Positions 1 through 8,297 of a stretch of 64,000 nt of DNA are shown piece after piece. How positions within the stretch are numbered: the first letter of the stretch is position 1; every line of letters starts with the position of its first letter. Source of the stretch: an uncultured Croceicoccus sp. (GTDB taxonomy: Bacteria > Pseudomonadota > Alphaproteobacteria > Sphingomonadales > Sphingomonadaceae); the NCBI RefSeq assembly GCF_947496385.1, contig NZ_CANMCP010000004.1, positions 124,001 to 188,000 on the forward strand, given 5' to 3'. A program made the position numbers and the translations under genes. The notes under the pieces are model-generated. The model was not told the DNA's origin and made no database searches. It saw nothing but the letters and a program-made list of their open reading frames with translations.

Positions 1-328
1 TGGTGAACGGCTTGCCATTGGGCGCGATGACGGTGCCGCCCGCCTTCAACCCGCGGTCGGCCAGCAGGATGTCGGTCGTCACGATCAGCGCATCGCTATC
101 GACCCGCGCCGCGATCCAGTCGTCCGCCGCATCGAAGCCATCGTCCACCACCACCTGCCGCACGAGCGGATGCGCGGGCACCCGAAAATGGCTGTTGCTG
201 ACGATGGCGACGGGGACCGCGTGGCGAAAGGCGACCTTGTAGATCTCCTCCTTCACCGGGCAGGCATCGGCATCGACCAGTATCCTGAGGCCGGTGCCGA
301 TGTCGCCGATGGTCGCCATGGGGGGCAT
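1..328 (-). CDS. UPF0178 (YaiI/YqxD, DUF188) family protein, 3' end missing
   Basis: The first 109 codons are visible; the rest lies beyond the left edge of the window. The N-terminal ILVDADACPVKEEIY segment and the later SNSHFRVP and IVTTDILLADR blocks are the hallmarks of the UPF0178 family, a PIN/NYN-like fold with conserved acidic residues, usually about 150 aa. Its biochemical function is not established, although the fold suggests a nuclease. The ATG at 328 shares one base with the TAA stop of the upstream helicase gene (TAATG), so the two are probably translationally coupled. A second ATG lies three codons in, giving MATIGDIG, and could be the true start. Confidence 0.85.
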   Translation of the reverse strand, partial: MPPMATIGDIGTGLRILVDADACPVKEEIYKVAFRHAVPVAIVSNSHFRVPAHPLVRQVVVDDGFDAADDWIAARVDSDALIVTTDILLADRGLKAGGTVIAPNGKPFT

Positions 329-2169
329 TACTGCTCCTTGGGTGCGCCCTTGCGGTGGGGTTTACCCTTCGGCTTGCCCTTGAAACCGCCGGGTTTGCCG
401 GGACCGCCGTCACGGTCGCCGAACGACTTGCGGCCACCCTTCGCGAACCGGCCCTTGCCGCCATTCCCGCCATAGGGCGGGCGCGGCTTGCCCCGGCGTT
501 CGCCGTCATCGCCGCCGCCGCGCGGGTCGAAACCGCCGCGACGGTTTTCACGCGCCTGTTCGCGCGGGGCTTCGTCCGAACGGGTGATGGTCACGTCGCC
601 GCCGTCGTCGGTGCCCGCGGTGCGCGCGACCGATGCCTCGAACTTGCCGGCGATCGCGGTCGGCACCTGCACGAAGGTTTCGTTGCCGGCGATGCGAATC
701 GCGCCGACCTCGTTCTTGGTAATATGCCCGCGCCGGCACAAAAGCGGCAGGATCCAGCGCGCATCCGCGTTCTGACGCCGCCCGATGTCCAGCCGGAACC
801 ACACGACATCCTCGAATCCGGGGCGGTGGCGTTCCTTCTGCGCGGCCTTGCGTGCCTCGGGCGTGTTGGGGATCAATTCCTCGGGCTGCGGCATGGCGGC
901 GCGATGGGCGCGGACCAGCGCGGCGGCAATATCCTCGGGCGATTTTTCGGCGATGAGGCGCTGCGCCAATGCGCGATCCTCGTCGTCGAATTCGACCGGT
1001 TCCATCAATGCGGAGAGCAGGCGTTCGCGGTCCTGCTTGCGAATGTCGTCGGGGGTCGGGGCGTCGATCCACTCCGCCTCGATCCGGGCGCCGCGCAACA
1101 TGGATTCGACGCGGCGGCGGCGGGGATAGGGCACGACGATGACCGCGGTGCCCTTCTTGCCCGCGCGGCCGGTCCGGCCCGAGCGGTGCTGAAGCGTTTC
1201 GGCATCGCGCGGAATCTCGACATGCACGACGAGCGTCAGCGTCGGCAGATCGATCCCGCGCGCGGCGACATCGGTGGCGACGCACACGCGCGCACGGCGA
1301 TCGCGCAGCGCCTGCAACGCATGGTTGCGTTCGTTCTGCGAATGCTCGCCCGACAGGGCAACGGCGGTAAATCCGCGCTCCTGCAGCGTGGCGTGCAGGC
1401 GGCGCACATTGTCGCGCGTCGCGCAGAACAGGATCGCCGTTTCCGCCTCGTGAAAGCGCAGCAGGTTGACCACGGCGGCATCGACATCGGCGGGCGACAC
1501 GGTCATCGCCTGATACGCGATATCGCCATGGCCGCGATCGTCGCCGACGGTGGAAATGCGCAGGGCATCGTCCTGATACCGGCGGGCGAGCGCCACGATC
1601 GGTTTCGGCATGGTCGCGGAAAACAGCAGCGTGCGGCGACCTTCGGGCGTCGCGTCGAGGATCTCTTCCAGATCCTCCCGGAAGCCCATGTCGAGCATTT
1701 CGTCCGCCTCGTCGAGGACGACCGCCTTCAGTTCCGACAGGTCGAGCGCGCCGCGTTCGAGATGGTCGCGCAGCCGGCCCGGCGTGCCGACGACGATCTG
1801 CGCCCCGCGGCTAAGGTTACGGCGCTCCTTCGATGCGTCCATGCCGCCGACGCAGGTGGCAATGCGCGAGCCTGCCTTGCCATAGAGCCACATGAGCTCC
1901 CGGCTGACCTGCAGGGCGAGTTCGCGCGTCGGCGCGATGACGAGCGCGGCGGGCGCGGTGCCGAACACGGTCATGTCGTCGGCGATCAGCAGGTCGGCCA
2001 TGGCCATGCCAAAGGCGACGGTCTTGCCCGAACCGGTCTGCGCCGACACGATGAGGTCGCGGCCTATCGCTTCGGGTTCCAGCACGGCGGCCTGCACGGC
2101 GGTGGGTTGTTCATAGCCGCGTTCGGCAAGGGCTTCGCCGAGAACCGGCGGGAGTTGGGAAAAAATCAT
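328..2169 (-). CDS. DEAD-box ATP-dependent RNA helicase with DbpA-type RNA-binding domain
   Basis: A 613-aa superfamily 2 RNA helicase that remodels RNA duplexes, probably in ribosome assembly or cold adaptation. Visible motifs are the Q motif near residues 4-25, motif I AQTGSGKT (43-50), PTREL (80-84), TPGR (129-132), DEAD (153-156), SAT (184-186) and HRSGRTGR (328-335). A DbpA-like RNA-binding module follows at about 465-535. The last 80 residues are a disordered Arg/Gly/Lys-rich tail, which adds non-specific RNA affinity in related helicases. The ATG at 2169 (MIFSQLPP) starts just before the Q motif; the reading frame stays open upstream but that extension is not helicase-like. CsdA/DeaD and DbpA are the closest named relatives, and I do not choose between them. 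Confidence 0.93.
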   Translation of the reverse strand: MIFSQLPPVLGEALAERGYEQPTAVQAAVLEPEAIGRDLIVSAQTGSGKTVAFGMAMADLLIADDMTVFGTAPAALVIAPTRELALQVSRELMWLYGKAGSRIATCVGGMDASKERRNLSRGAQIVVGTPGRLRDHLERGALDLSELKAVVLDEADEMLDMGFREDLEEILDATPEGRRTLLFSATMPKPIVALARRYQDDALRISTVGDDRGHGDIAYQAMTVSPADVDAAVVNLLRFHEAETAILFCATRDNVRRLHATLQERGFTAVALSGEHSQNERNHALQALRDRRARVCVATDVAARGIDLPTLTLVVHVEIPRDAETLQHRSGRTGRAGKKGTAVIVVPYPRRRRVESMLRGARIEAEWIDAPTPDDIRKQDRERLLSALMEPVEFDDEDRALAQRLIAEKSPEDIAAALVRAHRAAMPQPEELIPNTPEARKAAQKERHRPGFEDVVWFRLDIGRRQNADARWILPLLCRRGHITKNEVGAIRIAGNETFVQVPTAIAGKFEASVARTAGTDDGGDVTITRSDEAPREQARENRRGGFDPRGGGDDGERRGKPRPPYGGNGGKGRFAKGGRKSFGDRDGGPGKPGGFKGKPKGKPHRKGAPKEQ

Positions 2170-2269
2170 GAGTCTCGCAATTCGGGCCGGGCCGCAATGC
2201 GGGTTCGGCCGGGGATGATGGTCGGCCTGAAAGCGGTTCGGCGCCTGTGGCGCGGACCGTCCGGGCGCG

Positions 2270-2297
2270 ATGGCCCGTCTGCCGATGGGCGGGCCAT
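2270..2297. repeat. Inverted repeat upstream of the helicase gene
   Basis: Perfect 8-bp arms ATGGCCCG (2270-2277) and CGGGCCAT (2290-2297) flank a 12-nt loop. The hairpin lies between the stop of the coiled-coil membrane protein gene (2348) and the helicase start (2169), so on the minus strand it is either in a 3' UTR or in the helicase leader. No T-run follows it on either strand, so an intrinsic terminator is not well supported. The rest of the 178-bp gap shows nothing recognisable. Confidence 0.4.
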
Positions 2298-2347
2298 ACA
2301 CGATTCCACGCGCTTTGGCTTGCGTTAATTGCGCATGCGTCGGCGCG

Positions 2348-4048
2348 CTACAGGCCGAACGCCTTCAACGCGGTGTCGAACGCCCCTTCGAGGCCGCCGC
2401 GCGCGCCGGTTCCGCGCCGTCCGGCCATGGGTGCCTCTTCCACGATGAGGATGCCTGTCCCGCGCTCGACCCTGTCCTTCAACAATTGTTCGCGGCCGAG
2501 GAAATAGGGCCAGAACGTCTCCGTCCGGGTCACGGAATAGGCGAGGTCGGCGCTGAACCCGACAAGCTGGTCCTGTCCGAAGATGCGCCCGTGTTCGGCC
2601 CGTTCGATGCGGACCCCGCGCCCGCCCTTGATCGCCAGCCGGGCCGGCCCGTGAAACACCAGATAGCGCAATTGCAGCGTGAGCCACGCATTGAGCGAGA
2701 ACAAGCGCCAATGGCTCGTCACCCGCGTGGGCCGGTCCCGCGGATGCGCCACCGCGGCCAGCGCGCGCGGTTGCAGCACGCAGGAGCCGCCCTCGGGCAG
2801 GTCCAGCACGGCAATCTCGGCAAACGGATCGCGCGTGGCGGAAATGGTCGTCACCTCCCCGTCGCCGGTGATGCGCGTCAGGAACGTCATCCCCGCCGCG
2901 ATGCTGGACAAGGGATGGCGCGCATCGAGCAGCCATTGCGTGCGCTTTGCCCCGATGCCGGAGCTTGTCTGCAAGTAATCCTGCCGCACCAGCAATTGCT
3001 CCCCGTCGCGCAGGCGAACCGCAACCGACGCGCGACTTTCCGGCGCGGTCGGGATCGTCGCCCCCGCCCCGCCCGGCACGCGAAGCCGGATCGCGGCCCG
3101 CCGCTGCGCCAGCGGGGCAAGCACGAACCAGAACAAGAGCCGGATCGCATAGGGCATCAGCACCACGGCCAGAAACGCCCAGCCCGCCGCGCGCAGGATG
3201 TCGAACACGTGCCAGCGTTCCGCCTGCCGCATGGTCCGCGCGCGCAGGGAGTTTTGCGCCGCGCTGCGTTCGGCGGCGAGCGCCGCGTCGAGATCGGCGC
3301 TCACATCGTCCAGCGTCCCGGCGGACCATTGGCGCGCCGCGTCATAGCGCGCATCCGCCGTGCGCCACGCATCGTAAAGGGCACGCTTGCGCTGCGCCGT
3401 GCGGGCGGTTTCGCACCGTGCATCGCGCCGCACGATCAGCGTGCTGCGTTCGGAGCGCAGCAGTTCGCGCACCGCCCCTTCGATCCACGGCTCGCTTTCG
3501 AACGCGGCCAGTTCGCGGCGGGCCTCATTGCACCGGCGCTGCGCCGCGGCGGCGGCGGCGCGGGTCGGGATGGGCCCTGCGGCCCGCACCCGCGCGGCGG
3601 CGGCGGCGCGCAGATCGCCGGCGCGCGCCGCGTCCTGCGCCGATTGCAGCGCGGCGATTTCCTGCCGGAGCACGGCGATGCGCAATTCCGCGCGCTTACG
3701 GGTCACGATGGCAGACGGGTTCACCCGGTCGAGCAGCGCCGGCTCGCCCAGCGCGGCCTCCGCCTCGGCAAGCGCGGCGCGCCGCGTGGCGATCTTTTGC
3801 GCCAGCCTTTGCGCCCCGTAATCGCCGAACCGGGCTGCGTCGCGGTTCAGCCGTGCCTGCGCCTCGGTCCGCATCGCATCCACCTCCGCGATGCTGCTTT
3901 CGAGCGCGGTGGCATTCGCCTCCGCCTCGCCCCCGCCGTTCCATTCGCGGATCAGCGTGGGCAGCACGAAGCTTGCAAACCCGATGGCGATCACCAGCCC
4001 CAGGTAAAGCAGCGCCCGCCGCCCGATCCAGCCGAGCAGCGGCCTCAC
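2348..4048 (-). CDS. Conserved membrane protein with long coiled coil and possible AIM24-like C-terminal domain
   Basis: A 566-aa protein of unknown function. A hydrophobic segment near residues 12-30 is followed by about 200 residues rich in Ala, Arg and Glu with heptad character (predicted coiled coil), a second hydrophobic segment around 245-275, and a C-terminal beta-rich region starting near GEQLLVRQ. That region contains FHGPARLAIKGGRG and resembles AIM24/TerD-type membrane-associated beta domains; this is a weak resemblance, not an assignment. The GTG at 4048 is chosen because AGGGGG lies nine bases upstream and the protein then begins just before the first membrane helix. The gene is divergent from mfd. 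Confidence 0.65.
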   Translation of the reverse strand: MRPLLGWIGRRALLYLGLVIAIGFASFVLPTLIREWNGGGEAEANATALESSIAEVDAMRTEAQARLNRDAARFGDYGAQRLAQKIATRRAALAEAEAALGEPALLDRVNPSAIVTRKRAELRIAVLRQEIAALQSAQDAARAGDLRAAAAARVRAAGPIPTRAAAAAAQRRCNEARRELAAFESEPWIEGAVRELLRSERSTLIVRRDARCETARTAQRKRALYDAWRTADARYDAARQWSAGTLDDVSADLDAALAAERSAAQNSLRARTMRQAERWHVFDILRAAGWAFLAVVLMPYAIRLLFWFVLAPLAQRRAAIRLRVPGGAGATIPTAPESRASVAVRLRDGEQLLVRQDYLQTSSGIGAKRTQWLLDARHPLSSIAAGMTFLTRITGDGEVTTISATRDPFAEIAVLDLPEGGSCVLQPRALAAVAHPRDRPTRVTSHWRLFSLNAWLTLQLRYLVFHGPARLAIKGGRGVRIERAEHGRIFGQDQLVGFSADLAYSVTRTETFWPYFLGREQLLKDRVERGTGILIVEEAPMAGRRGTGARGGLEGAFDTALKAFGL

Positions 4049-4221
4049 CGCAACGGTCCCCCTGTATCGTCCCGCCGTGCTGATGTCGCAAATTCGTCCA
4101 TTCCCGCCGCCATGCCAGCAAACCCGGCCCGCGCCAATCGCGAAGCATGCGCGGCCGGACGGGAACGCACGCCCCATGCGCCCGTTCTTGGCGGCATTGC
4201 CATGGTGAAAGAATTGCCTTC

Positions 4222-7200
4222 ATGCCCGATGCTGGGCCCGACACGAAAACCGCCGCCGCGCGCCTGACCGCCGACGTGCCCGCCCCCGACCCCGCCCGCG
4301 ATTTCGGCCTTTGCGAAACCGCCGCCATGCTCGCCGAACGCTTGGTGGAGGGCGATGTCTTCATGGCCGCGCGCGACGAACCGCGCGCCCGCGCCATTGC
4401 CGCGTGCCTCGATGCGCTGATGCCCGATGCGCTGGTCGCCTTCGTCCCGTCCAGCGATGCATTGCCCGGCGACGATGCCCCTGCCTCCCCCGCCAATGTG
4501 GGACAGCGGGTGTCGGCCCTGCGCGCGGTGCATGCCGCGCTTGGCCGCAAGGATCGCCCGGCCATCGCGCTGGTGACCACGGGCGAGGCGCTCGCCCGCG
4601 CCTATCCCGCGCCCGGTGCCTATGGCGCGATGCCGCCCGCGGTGGAGGTGGGCGAAACGCTCGATCTCGACGCGCTGGCGCAGCGATTGCAGGCGATCGG
4701 CTATTTCCACGACGAACGCGTCGACGAGCCGGGCGAGGTCGCGCTGCGCGGGCAGGTACTCGACGTGTTTCCCGCCGACGCGGCGCATCCCCTGCGGATC
4801 GAGGCGAAGGACGGCACGGTTGCGGCGATCCATGTCTATGACGCCGGCGACCAACGCACGATCGAGGATTGCGACACATGCGAAATCGGCCGCGCCGCCG
4901 AACCGGAGGGCGATGGCGATCTGGTGCCGCTGCTTGCCCACCTGCCCGATGCGCCCGTCATCCTGGCCGAGGGGGCGGACGAAAGGCGGCGGCGGTTCCT
5001 CGCACTGGCCGAGGATGCGGCGAGCCGGCGTTCGGCCCGCGCGCTGCGGATCGTGACGGGGGAAGAGGAGTGGGCCGCCGCGCTCGACCGGCGCGCGACG
5101 CAGGCCATCGCCCGCCACGGCGAACCGCCGCCGCGTTTCGTCGAGGCGAAGCGCACGCAGGCCGCCTTTGACAAGTTTGTAAGCGAACGGCGCAAGGCGG
5201 GGGACCGTATCGTCCTTCTGGGCAGCGCGCGCGACCTGCGCTTCCTCCGCCGCCGCGCGGCCAGGGCGCTCGGCAAGATTGGCGAGGCGCAGGGCTGGAC
5301 CGCCGTACTCGATGCGGAGCCGGGCGCGGTTCTCGCGCTCCCCGCGCCGGCCGACCGCGGCTTCATGCGCGACGGCATCGCCGCGGTCGCCGCCGCCGAC
5401 CTCCTCGGCAGCCGGGCCGACCGGGGGCAGGATGCCGCCACCCCGTCCCATCGCGAGGTTTTCGATTTCGGGGAGATTCGCGTCGGCGATGTCGTGGTGC
5501 ACGAGGACCATGGCCTCGCGCAGGTCGCCGGATTGCGCGCCATGGAGGGGATCGAGGGTGCGTCTGGCGATGCCATTGCGCTGACCTATGCCGATGACAA
5601 TACGCGGCTCGTCCCGGTGGACGAGGCCGATCTCGTCTGGCGTTACGGGGCGGAGGCGGATGCCGTCACGCTGGACCGGCTCGACGGGTCGAGCTGGCTC
5701 AAACGCCGCGCCGAAATCGACCGCGCCATCGCCGACAGCGCCCGCACACTCATCGACATGGCCAAGGCGCGCGAAAATGCGAATGCGCCGGTGCTCGACC
5801 CCGATCCCGACGCATACGAACGCTTTTCCGCCGGTTTCCCCTTTACCGAAACGCCGGATCAGGCCCGCGCGATCGAAGCCGTGCGCGACGATCTCGCCAG
5901 CGGGAAGCCGATGGACCGGCTCGTCGTCGGCGATGTGGGCTATGGCAAGACCGAGGTTGCCCTGCGCGCCGCGGCCATCGCCGCCCTGTCGGGAAAACAG
6001 GTCGCCATCGCCGCGCCGACGACGGTGCTCGCGCGGCAGCATCTGGAGGAATTTCGCGCCCGTTTCGCCGGCACCGGAATCGAGGTCGCCGGATTGTCCC
6101 GCCTGTCCACCGCCGCGGAGAAAAAAGCGGTCAAACAAGGGGTGCAGGACGGCCGCATTTCCATCGTCGTCGGCACCGGCGCGGTCGCAGGCAAAGGCGT
6201 CACCTATGCCGATCTCGCGCTTGTCATCATCGACGAGGAGCAGCGTTTCGGCACGAAGGATAAAAACGCCCTGCGCGCATTGAGCGCGGGCCACGCGCTT
6301 TCGCTGTCGGCGACGCCCATTCCTCGCACGCTGCAGACCGCGCTCGTCGGGCTACAGCAATTGTCGGTCATCGCGACGCCGCCCGCCCGGCGGCAGCCGA
6401 TCCGCACCGCCGTCGGCGCCTTCGACGGCGAACGGGTGCGCAGCGCATTGCTCCGCGAAAAGGCGCGCGGCGGGCAAAGCTTCGTCGTGGTGCCCCGGAT
6501 CGAGGACATGGAACCGCTCTCGGCAAAGCTGGAACGGCTGGTCCCCGAATTGTCCGTCGTCACCGCGCATGGCAGGATGAAGGCCAGCGCCATCGACGAG
6601 GCCATGGTCGGCTTTGCCCGCGGCGAGGGCGACGTGCTGCTCGCCACCAATATCATCGAGGCCGGGCTGGACGTGCCGCGCGCCAACACGATGATCATCT
6701 GGCGCGCCGACCGTTTCGGCCTGTCGCAATTGCACCAGCTTCGCGGCCGGGTCGGGCGGGCCAGCCGGCGGGGCAATGTCATGCTGTTGACCGATCCCGA
6801 TGCCGAGATCGCGCCCGCGACATTGAAACGGCTCCGCACGCTGGAAGCGTTCGACAGGCTGGGCGCCGGGTTCGCCATTTCGGCCCGCGATCTCGACATG
6901 CGCGGGGCGGGCGACCTTCTGGGCGAGGCGCAGGCCGGGCACATGAAGCTGATCGGGATCGACCTCTATCAATTCCTGCTCGAATCGGCCTTGCGCACCG
7001 CGCGCGGCGAGGTCGTCGAACGCTGGGCGCCGGAACTCAATCTCGGCGTGGAGGGGCGCCTGCCCGCGGAATGGATCCCGGACGAGGAGATCCGCGTGAC
7101 GCTCTATGCCCGGCTGGCGCGGATCGCCGACACGATCGGGCTGGATGCGTTTGTCGCGGAGCTGGAGGACCGGTTCGGCGCGCTGCCCGACGCGGCGGCG

Positions 7201-7428
7201 ACGTTGATCGCGGTGGCGCGTATCCGGGTGGAGGCCCGCGCCGCCGCCATTGCGCGCATCGACGCCGGTCCTGCTGCCATCGCACTCACCCCGCGGGAGG
7301 GATTCGATGGCGATGCGAAGGCGGCGGGGCTGAAGCAAAAGGACGACCGCCTCATCCTTGCCGAGCGGATCGAGGACGAGATGGAACGGCTCGACCGCAT
7401 CGCCGAGCTGGTCGGGGAGTTGACCTAG
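4222..7428 (+). CDS. mfd: Transcription-repair coupling factor Mfd
   Basis: Mfd removes RNA polymerase stalled at DNA lesions and recruits UvrA. The 1068-aa product is slightly shorter than E. coli Mfd (1148 aa). An N-terminal UvrB-like module occupies roughly residues 1-300. The CarD-like RNA polymerase interaction domain begins near 413, with the segment VGDVVVHEDHGLAQVAG. The translocase follows, with Walker A GDVGYGKT (about 570-577), DEEQ (about 671-674), SATPIPRT and the GRVGR motif near 843. A TRCF domain lies at the C-terminus. The ATG at 4222 is chosen because the family match begins soon after it; an in-frame ATG at 4147 would add 25 residues unlike the family. The 3' end is 7 bp from the convergent small membrane protein gene. 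Confidence 0.97.
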   Translation: MPDAGPDTKTAAARLTADVPAPDPARDFGLCETAAMLAERLVEGDVFMAARDEPRARAIAACLDALMPDALVAFVPSSDALPGDDAPASPANVGQRVSALRAVHAALGRKDRPAIALVTTGEALARAYPAPGAYGAMPPAVEVGETLDLDALAQRLQAIGYFHDERVDEPGEVALRGQVLDVFPADAAHPLRIEAKDGTVAAIHVYDAGDQRTIEDCDTCEIGRAAEPEGDGDLVPLLAHLPDAPVILAEGADERRRRFLALAEDAASRRSARALRIVTGEEEWAAALDRRATQAIARHGEPPPRFVEAKRTQAAFDKFVSERRKAGDRIVLLGSARDLRFLRRRAARALGKIGEAQGWTAVLDAEPGAVLALPAPADRGFMRDGIAAVAAADLLGSRADRGQDAATPSHREVFDFGEIRVGDVVVHEDHGLAQVAGLRAMEGIEGASGDAIALTYADDNTRLVPVDEADLVWRYGAEADAVTLDRLDGSSWLKRRAEIDRAIADSARTLIDMAKARENANAPVLDPDPDAYERFSAGFPFTETPDQARAIEAVRDDLASGKPMDRLVVGDVGYGKTEVALRAAAIAALSGKQVAIAAPTTVLARQHLEEFRARFAGTGIEVAGLSRLSTAAEKKAVKQGVQDGRISIVVGTGAVAGKGVTYADLALVIIDEEQRFGTKDKNALRALSAGHALSLSATPIPRTLQTALVGLQQLSVIATPPARRQPIRTAVGAFDGERVRSALLREKARGGQSFVVVPRIEDMEPLSAKLERLVPELSVVTAHGRMKASAIDEAMVGFARGEGDVLLATNIIEAGLDVPRANTMIIWRADRFGLSQLHQLRGRVGRASRRGNVMLLTDPDAEIAPATLKRLRTLEAFDRLGAGFAISARDLDMRGAGDLLGEAQAGHMKLIGIDLYQFLLESALRTARGEVVERWAPELNLGVEGRLPAEWIPDEEIRVTLYARLARIADTIGLDAFVAELEDRFGALPDAAATLIAVARIRVEARAAAIARIDAGPAAIALTPREGFDGDAKAAGLKQKDDRLILAERIEDEMERLDRIAELVGELT

Positions 7429-7435
7429 CCGGAGG

Positions 7436-7636
7436 TCAGAAGCCCAGCTTGCCCACGGCGCCACCGATCATGATGCCGGTGGCGAAAAGCATGACACCCA
7501 CGGCAAACGCGATGAGAACAAGCTCGCCGTTGATGCGCGCTTTCAGGAACATCTCGACCGGATCGCGTTCCGAAGAGGCCGGTGACGATGTCTTGCGCCT
7601 GCCTTCGGGCTCGTTTGTGCTTCTTTCATCAGTCAT
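7436..7636 (-). CDS. Small single-pass membrane protein, unknown function
   Basis: A 66-aa protein with a charged, Ser/Pro-rich N-terminal half (MTDERSTNEPEGRRK) and one C-terminal membrane segment, roughly residues 39-60, rich in Ala, Val, Ile and Gly. It ends 7 bp from the mfd stop, in convergent orientation. I do not recognise a family. The ATG at 7636 is preferred over a start 42 bases upstream because it gives a compact protein without the atypical extension. Confidence 0.55.
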   Translation of the reverse strand: MTDERSTNEPEGRRKTSSPASSERDPVEMFLKARINGELVLIAFAVGVMLFATGIMIGGAVGKLGF

Positions 7637-7761
7637 GGGCCGCATCCTACCGGACGCTAGGACACATTGCAAAGGCACGCCGGGGATCGACCATCACCAC
7701 ATGGCCGGCACGGCCTTGCCAAAGGGGGCGGGCGTATGGCTCGGCCGCAAGAGCACCCCCC

Positions 7762-8223
7762 TCATGGCACAGCGGCGCAATTTTTAAGGCGGATGATCTT
7801 CGAAATCTTGTCTCCGACTTCATCCAGTGTCGCGTGAAGGCGGTTGATCTGCGAAACGGACGACGCCAGTTCCGGCCCGTACCGCGAAACCAGATATTCC
7901 CGCCTCGTCATAAGGTCGCACAAATGCGCGGCAGTCTTGGCCCGCAGCACCAGCCCGCATTGCGTGGCCAGCTCCTTTTTCATGGCGAGGTCATGCTGCG
8001 TGCCTCGTACATCCGCCGGGCTGTGCCCGCCACTCAGCAGGAGCGCGTTCAGATAGAGTTCGATCGCCTGAATCGCGAGCAGCCGCATGGGCGCAAAGGA
8101 AATGGGCTTCCCCTTCTTTCCCTCTGGCCGAAGGCTGGAGGCCGCCTTGCGATATTCGTCGGCGAGGGCCTGGATATCCGCAACGGAGGCCAGATCACCC
8201 GGGTAAAGAGCTTTGTTTACCAT
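7762..8223 (-). CDS. Hypothetical protein, possibly HEPN-like
   Basis: A 153-aa helical protein. The segment MRLLAIQAIELYLNALLL followed by GTQHDL resembles the helix plus GHDL pattern of HEPN-fold proteins, many of which are RNA-binding or RNase components of toxin-antitoxin and defence modules. The evidence is pattern-level only. The RxxxH arrangement (RGTQH) is shorter than the canonical Rx4-6H catalytic motif, so nuclease activity is doubtful. No nucleotidyltransferase (MNT) or antitoxin partner is adjacent. The ATG at 8223 is chosen over a TTG at 8244; neither has a clear ribosome binding site. It sits alone between core genes and may be an accessory insertion. Confidence 0.5.
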   Translation of the reverse strand: MVNKALYPGDLASVADIQALADEYRKAASSLRPEGKKGKPISFAPMRLLAIQAIELYLNALLLSGGHSPADVRGTQHDLAMKKELATQCGLVLRAKTAAHLCDLMTRREYLVSRYGPELASSVSQINRLHATLDEVGDKISKIIRLKNCAAVP

Positions 8224-8297
8224 GACGGGACATTGGCAGGGCAAAAGCTAACAACCCGTTACTGCAAAAGGTGCTGGCGCGAGGATCGAAATTCGTT

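Noticed and set aside
355-2328. A 657-codon open frame on the plus strand opposite the DEAD-box helicase gene
   Set aside because: It is the antisense shadow of a well-supported gene; composition is Arg/Ala/His-rich with no family match. High GC creates many such frames.
4045-6294. A long minus-strand frame within mfd
   Set aside because: The plus-strand Mfd motifs are unambiguous, and the opposite frame has no conserved domain.
7762-8223. Toxin-antitoxin module
   Set aside because: No nucleotidyltransferase or antitoxin gene is adjacent, and the HEPN catalytic motif is incomplete.
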